Assembly (NCBI GenBank): GCA_046160865.1
Contig: JBJXHG010000113.1
Coordinates: 1-30,734, forward strand
Length of the DNA stretch: 30,734 bases
From: JBJXHG01 sp046160865
GTDB taxonomy: Bacteria > Planctomycetota > UBA1135 > GCA-002686595
Direction: 5' to 3'
Shown: positions 22,899-30,734 of the stretch, piece by piece
Layout of the letters: each line of letters starts with the position of its first letter
Numbering within the stretch: the first letter of the stretch is position 1
The notes under the pieces: model-generated
What the model saw: only the letters and a program-made list of their open reading frames with translations
What the model was told of the DNA's origin: nothing
Databases searched by the model: none
Translations under genes and position numbers: made by a program

Positions 22899-24329
22899 AT
22901 GCGCAAGACTCTGCTCACTTACGTCAAGCCCCACGTCCAGGAAGACCCCCTGGCCATGATCCTGGGGATCGCCTACCTCGGAGCGAGCCTGGAGAAGGAG
23001 AAGATCCCAGTCGAGCTCTGCGACGAGCGCATCGTCAACGACCAGTACATGCGCGAAGCCATCGATCGCAACGACATCATCGGCTTCGACGCTCTCACTC
23101 CGAACATTCGCCGGGCGATCGCGTGGGCGAAGTACGCGAAGTCGCGCGGCAAGATCACCTTGATGGGTGGGCCGCACGCGTCCGTCGACCAAGGCATCTT
23201 CCTCGACAGCGGCCACTTCGACTACGTGTTGAAGGGCGAGGCCGAAGAGACGTTGCCGCAGTTCCTGAAGGCGCTCGACGGGAACGACGAGGCCGCGCTG
23301 AAAGAGATCCCGGGGCTCGCGTCGATGCGCGAGGGCGCGCTGTGGATCGACAATCCGGCGCCGCCGCTGATCAAGAAGCTCGACGATCTGCCGCTGCCGG
23401 CGCGTCACCTGCTGCCGATGGAGCGTTACTTCCAGCTCAATCCCGAGAAGCTCGCGTACATCTTCACGACGCGCGGCTGCCCCTTCAAATGCATCTTCTG
23501 CCAGAAGGAGCTGACCGGCCGCGGCTTCCGCGTGCGCTCGACGGCGATGATCGTCGACGAGCTCGAGCACATCGTGAAGACGTACAACCCGGGTGTGATC
23601 TTGTTCGTCGACGAGATCCTCACGCTGCGCCGCAAGCGCATCCACGAGATGTGCGACGAGATCCTGCGCCGCGGCCTGAAGTTCGAGTGGATCGCGAACA
23701 CGCGCGCGGACTGCGTCGACTACCCGCTGCTCAAGCACATGCACCGCGCGGGTTGCCGCCGCATCTACTACGGGTGGGAATCGGGCAGCCAGCGCATGCT
23801 CGACGTCCTGAAGAAGGACCTCACGCCGGAGGTGATCGTCGAAGCCGCCAAGATGACGCGCCGTGCGGGCATCTGGGCGAAGGTCTATTTGATCGTCGGT
23901 TCACCCGGTGAAACGCGTGAGGACATTGAAGAGACCGAAAAGGTGCTCAAGCTCGCCGGTCCCGACCTCGTGCGCGTCAGCGTGTTCAATCCGCTGATCG
24001 GCACGGAGAGCTGGGACGGCTATCTCGCGAACATCGACCTCGCCGACTTGTCGGAGAACTACGTCAGCAGCAATCGCTCGGCGTACAAGCACGAGCACTT
24101 CACGCAGGTCGAGCTCGAGGAGCTGCGCAAGAACATGGTGCGCTCCTACGAGAAGTGGTACTACGGCTACAACCAACGCGCGAAGCGCTTCCTCGAGCGC
24201 GCCATGTACTACATGGAGAACCCGCAGTTCGGTAAGAAGCGCCTCGGCCGTGCGGTCGGGCTCGTCCCGCCGCCCGAGATGAAGGGCCTACGCAGCAACG
24301 GCGTCTCGACCGTGCTCGTGAAGCAGTAG
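22899..24329 (+). CDS. Radical SAM protein with N-terminal cobalamin-binding-like domain
   Basis: A 476-residue protein of the B12-binding radical SAM type. Residues 1-150 look like the Rossmann-type cobalamin domain (P-L-A-M-I-L-G-I-A-Y-L-G-A-S-L, V-E-L-C-D-E-R, M-G-G-P-H-A-S, L-K-G-E-A-E-E-T). The radical SAM core follows with R-G-C-P-F-K-C-I-F-C, where Cys194, Cys198 and Cys201 form the CX3CX2C that ligates the 4Fe-4S cluster, then W-I-A-N-T-R, Y-Y-G-W-E-S-G-S and L-I-V-G-S-P-G-E-T. Members of this class methylate or rearrange unreactive carbons in lipids, sugars and antibiotics; the substrate here is unknown. The ATG at 22899 fits the domain start (M-R-K-T-L-L-T-Y-V-K). Codon use is less Arg/Ala-heavy than the neighbours, as expected for a conserved enzyme. 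A clear terminator follows. Confidence 0.92.
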   Translation: MRKTLLTYVKPHVQEDPLAMILGIAYLGASLEKEKIPVELCDERIVNDQYMREAIDRNDIIGFDALTPNIRRAIAWAKYAKSRGKITLMGGPHASVDQGIFLDSGHFDYVLKGEAEETLPQFLKALDGNDEAALKEIPGLASMREGALWIDNPAPPLIKKLDDLPLPARHLLPMERYFQLNPEKLAYIFTTRGCPFKCIFCQKELTGRGFRVRSTAMIVDELEHIVKTYNPGVILFVDEILTLRRKRIHEMCDEILRRGLKFEWIANTRADCVDYPLLKHMHRAGCRRIYYGWESGSQRMLDVLKKDLTPEVIVEAAKMTRRAGIWAKVYLIVGSPGETREDIEETEKVLKLAGPDLVRVSVFNPLIGTESWDGYLANIDLADLSENYVSSNRSAYKHEHFTQVELEELRKNMVRSYEKWYYGYNQRAKRFLERAMYYMENPQFGKKRLGRAVGLVPPPEMKGLRSNGVSTVLVKQ

Positions 24330-24351
24330 CGCGCACCCGACTTCGAATCGT

Positions 24352-24375
24352 GAAGGCCCACACTCGTGGGCCTTC
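24352..24375. terminator. Terminator between convergent genes
   Basis: GAAGGCCCAC (24352-24361) and GTGGGCCTTC (24366-24375) form a perfect 10-bp stem with a 4-base ACTC loop, followed by TGCGTTT. It sits 22 bp after the radical SAM stop and 27 bp before the end of the leftward membrane-protein gene, so it can serve both strands. Confidence 0.85.
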
Positions 24376-24401
24376 TGCGTTTCGCGAGAGCCAATGCGGA
24401 C

Positions 24402-25838
24402 TCACCATAGCGTGAAGAGCAGCGCTTCCAGGGCGAGCGCCTGCGCGGTGCCGACGGCGAGCAGCACACGCAGCGAGCCATCGTCCGGCGCGCCACGCGT
24501 CGCGACGATGCCCGCGAGCCACGGCATCGCGTACATCCAGATGCGCTCCGTCTCCATGAAGTAGATGCCGCCGAAGATCATCACGGCGAGCGTGATCGCG
24601 CTCGCCGTCGTGAAGCTCGTCCAGGCCGACCTTCCGCGCGCGAGCCGGCTTCCCGTCGCCGCCACGAGCGCGACGCCGGCACCGATCGCGAAACCAGCGG
24701 CGTTGCCGTAGCTCAAGTATCCGTACAGCTCGTGCGCGTCGCGCTTCACGACGTGCGACATGAACTCCTTGTTGAGCTCGATCGCGCGCGCGAGGCACGC
24801 CAAGATCGAGAAGCCGCTCGCGGTCCAGAGCAAGAGCCCGCACGCGGCGAAGCTCGCGCCGATCGCGAGGACGGCGAGCGTGGCGCGCCCGAATGCGTGG
24901 CGTCCGGTGACGAGCAGGAAGAGCCCGATCATCAGTCCGAGCGGCAGCGCCGAGAAGCTGAGCATCGTCGCGATGAACAGCGCGGCGCCCGTCGCGACCG
25001 CGAACGCGAAGAGTGCGGTGTGGCCGCGACGATCGCCGTCGGACGGCGCAAGCCGGGCCGCAGCGCGCGCCGCGAGGCACGTGGCGAGCCCGGAAGCGCC
25101 GAACAGCACCGCGTCCATCGACGTCAGCGCGAAGTCGAGGAGCGACGGACACGCGAGCAAGAGCAACGCACCGGCGCGCGCGCCGCGTTCCTCCGCGAAC
25201 TGCCGGAACGCCGCGAACCACAGCACGACGCCCGCCGCGAAAGCGGAGAGGACCGCGATCGCGACCTGCAACGTGCCCGGGCCGAACGTGTGGATGAGCG
25301 CGTAGAGCCACGTCGCGTGGCCGGGCGGGAAGTGCTTGCCGTGCAGCGACAGCTGCGGCATGTGCTCGACGTAATTGCGCAAGAACGGCGCGTACACGCG
25401 GATGCGTGCCGCGTCGGCGAGCACCTCTTCGTTCTTGTAGGTGAGGAGCAATGCGCCGAGCTCGGACAGCGGCTGGCGCACGACGAACAGTGCGAGTGGC
25501 AATACGATCGCCGTCGTACCGAGCACCAGCGTGAACACGGCGCGTGACGTGCGCGCCGTGTCGACGAGTCGTGCGGCGAGCGCGACGAGCAGGATCGCGG
25601 CGCCGATGAAGGCGATCGACTGCGGCCGCGCGATCGGCATCCAGAACGCATAGAGCGGCGTCGCGGGCGGGATCTGGCGTCCGCCGGCGACGAAGTGCGT
25701 GAGCACCGGCGTCCTGAGCACCGTGAGGTCGAAGATCCACGCCGCTCCTAGCGCGGCGGCGGCGAGCACGAGTGCTCGCCGGGAGACTGCAGTCGACGTG
25801 GTCGCCGCCGCAGCGGTCGTCTCGCGAGGAGATCTCAT
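24402..25838 (-). CDS. Polytopic membrane protein, GT-C glycosyltransferase-like
   Basis: A 478-residue protein read leftward from an ATG at 25838, with about ten to twelve hydrophobic helices. A large loop near residues 140-180 contains V-E-H-M-P-Q-L-S-L-H-G-K-H-F-P-P-G-H; a [KH]-F-P-P-G-x loop after the first helices is typical of polyprenyl-linked sugar transferases of the GT-C class. The C-terminal part has F-M-E-T-E-R-I-W-M-Y-A-M-P-W, a Glu-Arg-aromatic-Pro pattern shared with several GT-C proteins. Such enzymes use lipid-phosphate sugars at the periplasmic face. It could decorate the glycan or act as a polymerase-like component, but no close family was recognised. The N-terminus up to residue 20 is Thr/Ala-rich, so a later start is possible. 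It is convergent with the radical SAM gene. Confidence 0.75.
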   Translation of the reverse strand: MRSPRETTAAAATTSTAVSRRALVLAAAALGAAWIFDLTVLRTPVLTHFVAGGRQIPPATPLYAFWMPIARPQSIAFIGAAILLVALAARLVDTARTSRAVFTLVLGTTAIVLPLALFVVRQPLSELGALLLTYKNEEVLADAARIRVYAPFLRNYVEHMPQLSLHGKHFPPGHATWLYALIHTFGPGTLQVAIAVLSAFAAGVVLWFAAFRQFAEERGARAGALLLLACPSLLDFALTSMDAVLFGASGLATCLAARAAARLAPSDGDRRGHTALFAFAVATGAALFIATMLSFSALPLGLMIGLFLLVTGRHAFGRATLAVLAIGASFAACGLLLWTASGFSILACLARAIELNKEFMSHVVKRDAHELYGYLSYGNAAGFAIGAGVALVAATGSRLARGRSAWTSFTTASAITLAVMIFGGIYFMETERIWMYAMPWLAGIVATRGAPDDGSLRVLLAVGTAQALALEALLFTLW

Positions 25839-26074
25839 GCGCGCCGAGCGCTGCGGACTCTAGAGGCGGCACGCGCGCGCCTCAAGCGGCGACCCGCAGC
25901 GCGTCATCGAACTCACCGGTCGCGCTTCGTGTTCGGTGCCCGCAACGCCGGAATGTCGTGCAGCTCGCGCCGCAGGGGACGCGCTGCGCGGCGGTAAGTT
26001 CGTCGTCAGCGGTGGAGCCGAGCGGGGGAGAGTCTCTATCCTCTCCGGCCGTTCTGGTGCCGCGCCCCTCCGAT

Positions 26075-26126
26075 CTCGAACAGTTGGCTCGAACAATTGG
26101 CTCGAACGATTGGCTCGCGCGATTGG
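26075..26126 (+). repeat. Four tandem copies of a 13-bp unit (CTCGAACRATTGG)
   Basis: Units at 26075-26087, 26088-26100, 26101-26113 and 26114-26126 read CTCGAACAGTTGG, CTCGAACAATTGG, CTCGAACGATTGG and CTCGCGCGATTGG. Each differs from its neighbours by one to two bases. The unit is much less GC-rich than its surroundings and ends about 50 bp before the Tricorn start, where a promoter or operator would lie. Confidence 0.9.
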
Positions 26127-26164
26127 CCAGCGCCATCGGCCCGCGCGACCGTCCGTCCCTTGCG

Positions 26165-26170
26165 AAGGAA
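26165..26170 (+). promoter_or_regulatory. Ribosome binding site of the Tricorn gene
   Basis: AAGGAA ends 7 bp before the ATG at 26178. It is one of the few clear Shine-Dalgarno sites in the window and fixes this start over upstream in-frame codons. Confidence 0.75.
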
Positions 26171-26177
26171 CACGACC

Positions 26178-29531
<3,354 letters not shown>

Positions 29532-29536
29532 ACGCG

Positions 29537-30694
29537 ATGGCGAAGCGCGATCGCACGGTGAAACCGGATCCAGGCTCCGGTCCGACTCACGGACCGGAGC
29601 CGGAGCGCGCGGTGCCCGTCGAGGTCGCGTTCTGCGGTCCGAGCGACCGCGACGAGCAGGTGCAGCTCTTCAATCAGTGCTTCAAGAAGCACCTCGACGT
29701 CGCGGCGCTCACGTGGCGCTACGACGAGAATCCGTGCGGCGCGGCGATCTCAGCGCTCTCGCGCCCACACGGCGCGGAGGGGGTCAGCGGCTACGCGTGC
29801 TCGCCGCGCGTGGCGCTCGCTTTCGGCGACGACGCGACGCGCGCGACCGTCGGCGAGACCGGCGACGTGATGACGCACCCCGATTGGCGCAAGCGCGGGC
29901 TGTTCAGCGCGCTGGACCGTGCGTGCATGCAAGAGAGCGCGCGGCGCGGTTGGCCGCTCGTGTTCGGCCTGCCGAACCGCCGATCCGCGCACATTTTCCT
30001 CGAGCTCGGTTGGCAAGGCATCGGAACGCTGCGCTCGTGGACGTTTCTCCTGCGATCGGACGACAACGCGCGCGCGCTGCGTGCGGGCGAGGGACGCCTC
30101 GCGGCGTGGCTCGCACCGCTCTCGGCGCGGCGTTGCGCGCGCGCGCGACGCCGGCTCGTGGCGTCGATGTCGACGCAGGTCGAACGGCGCGCACTCGCCG
30201 CATTTCCGCCGGAAGTCGAAGCGCTGTCGCGTGTGGTCGAAAAGCGTTTCGCGTTCATGGTGCGGCGCGACGTGCGCTACCTCGACTGGCGCTTCCTGAA
30301 GAGCCCGTCGCGCTTGCACCGCGCGTTCGGATTGTTCGCGCGCGACGGCGCGCTCGCGGGTTACGTCGTCGTGCAGCTGCCGCGCCCGGGCGAGACGCTT
30401 GGCTATCTCGTCGATCTCTTGGCCGACGATCCGGCGGTCGTCGCTGCAGCGATCGAGACGGCGATCGCAGTGCTCGAAGCGAGCGGAGCGAGTGCGGTGC
30501 GCGCGACGGCGATCGACGGTTCGTGGTGGAAGGGACGACTCGAGGAGGCCGGCTTCTTGCCGCCCAAGGCCGAGAACCACCTCAAGGTGATCCTGTGGAC
30601 GAACGACGCGGGGCACGCGCTCTCGGCCGCCGCGCGCGACGCCGCGCGCTGGTACCTGACCGACGGCGATCGCGACGACGAGACAATGGGCTGA
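29537..30694 (+). CDS. GNAT-like N-acyltransferase, two-domain
   Basis: A 385-residue protein starting at an ATG 5 bp after the Tricorn stop, so probably co-transcribed. The first half has G-E-T-G-D-V-M-T-H-P-D-W-R-K-R-G-L-F-S-A-L, the acetyl-CoA pyrophosphate loop of GNAT enzymes in the R-x-x-G-L-F variant, then F-G-L-P-N-R-R-S and the F-L-E-L-G-W strand. The second half (D-W-R-F-L-K-S-P near residue 255, G-Y-V-V-V-Q-L, and a final V-I-L-W) resembles the second GNAT-like domain of the exopolysaccharide-associated and Eis-like proteins. An acyl transfer to an amino sugar or amino acid is likely, with unknown substrate. The first 30 residues are Pro/Lys-rich and probably disordered. Confidence 0.82.
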   Translation: MAKRDRTVKPDPGSGPTHGPEPERAVPVEVAFCGPSDRDEQVQLFNQCFKKHLDVAALTWRYDENPCGAAISALSRPHGAEGVSGYACSPRVALAFGDDATRATVGETGDVMTHPDWRKRGLFSALDRACMQESARRGWPLVFGLPNRRSAHIFLELGWQGIGTLRSWTFLLRSDDNARALRAGEGRLAAWLAPLSARRCARARRRLVASMSTQVERRALAAFPPEVEALSRVVEKRFAFMVRRDVRYLDWRFLKSPSRLHRAFGLFARDGALAGYVVVQLPRPGETLGYLVDLLADDPAVVAAAIETAIAVLEASGASAVRATAIDGSWWKGRLEEAGFLPPKAENHLKVILWTNDAGHALSAAARDAARWYLTDGDRDDETMG

Positions 30695-30699
30695 GCTTT

Positions 30700-30734
30700 C
30701 CGCGCTCGTCTTCGCGGGGCGAAGACGAGCGCGG
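30700..30734 (+). terminator. Perfect 16-bp-stem hairpin at the window edge
   Basis: Bases 30700-30715 are exactly complementary to 30719-30734 around a GGG loop, beginning 5 bp after the stop of the GNAT-like gene. The stem might extend beyond the window. Whether a U-tract follows cannot be seen. Confidence 0.8.

Larger units (their letters stand above)
25839..26177. other. 339-bp divergent intergenic region without a gene
   Basis: It lies between the starts of the leftward membrane protein and the Tricorn gene and should hold both promoters. Open frames through it are low-complexity and not credible proteins. It contains a four-copy 13-bp tandem repeat at 26075-26126 and a good ribosome site at 26165-26170. 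I could not name -35/-10 elements. Confidence 0.6.

Overview
The window is a very GC-rich stretch (roughly 70% by eye) of a bacterial chromosome, dominated by genes for building a cell-surface polysaccharide. The organism is probably a member of the Planctomycetota or another high-GC environmental Gram-negative lineage. This is inferred from the secreted Tricorn protease, the sulfatase-fold membrane enzyme, the DUF5658-like membrane protein, the fused transporter/spermidine-synthase-like protein and the base composition. There is no rRNA or other marker here to settle it.

Layout, left to right. (1) 1-1320: the start of a leftward fused MFS/spermidine-synthase-like membrane protein, and a divergent MTA/SAH-type nucleosidase. 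(2) 1335-5285: a possible 40-residue leader ORF, a polyprenyl-phosphate sugar-1-phosphate transferase (the initiating enzyme of a lipid-linked repeat unit) and two GT4 glycosyltransferases. (3) 5320-7006: a PhzF-type enzyme, about 550 bp of apparently non-coding DNA with several hairpins, and a small DUF5658-like membrane protein. (4) 7085-11347: four tightly overlapped glycosyltransferases (three GT4, one GT2), ending in a very strong hairpin. (5) 11540-16624: a predicted alpha/alpha-toroid protein, a membrane-anchored sulfatase-fold enzyme with threonine at the nucleophile position, and another GT4. (6) 16635-17870: a leftward gene of unknown function. (7) 17987-20170: a KtrB/TrkH-type K+ channel subunit with an enlarged N-terminus and an RCK_N-only regulatory protein. 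(8) 20244-24329: two more GT4 enzymes and a radical SAM protein, closed by a clear terminator. (9) 24402-25838: a leftward polytopic membrane protein resembling GT-C glycosyltransferases. (10) 25839-30734: a non-coding stretch with a 13-bp tandem repeat, a secreted Tricorn protease, a GNAT-like acyltransferase and a perfect 16-bp-stem hairpin at the window edge.

How they fit together: the sugar-1-phosphate transferase loads the first sugar on the lipid carrier, nine soluble glycosyltransferases (eight GT4, one GT2) could extend the repeat unit, and the toroid and sulfatase-fold proteins could modify it outside or at the membrane. No Wzx flippase, Wza/Wzc export proteins or clear Wzy polymerase are visible, so export must be encoded elsewhere or the product is a glycan that does not use that route. 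Four gene junctions overlap as ATGA or GTGA, indicating translational coupling. Several transcription units end in long GC hairpins that begin at or just after the stop codon and have no U-tract.
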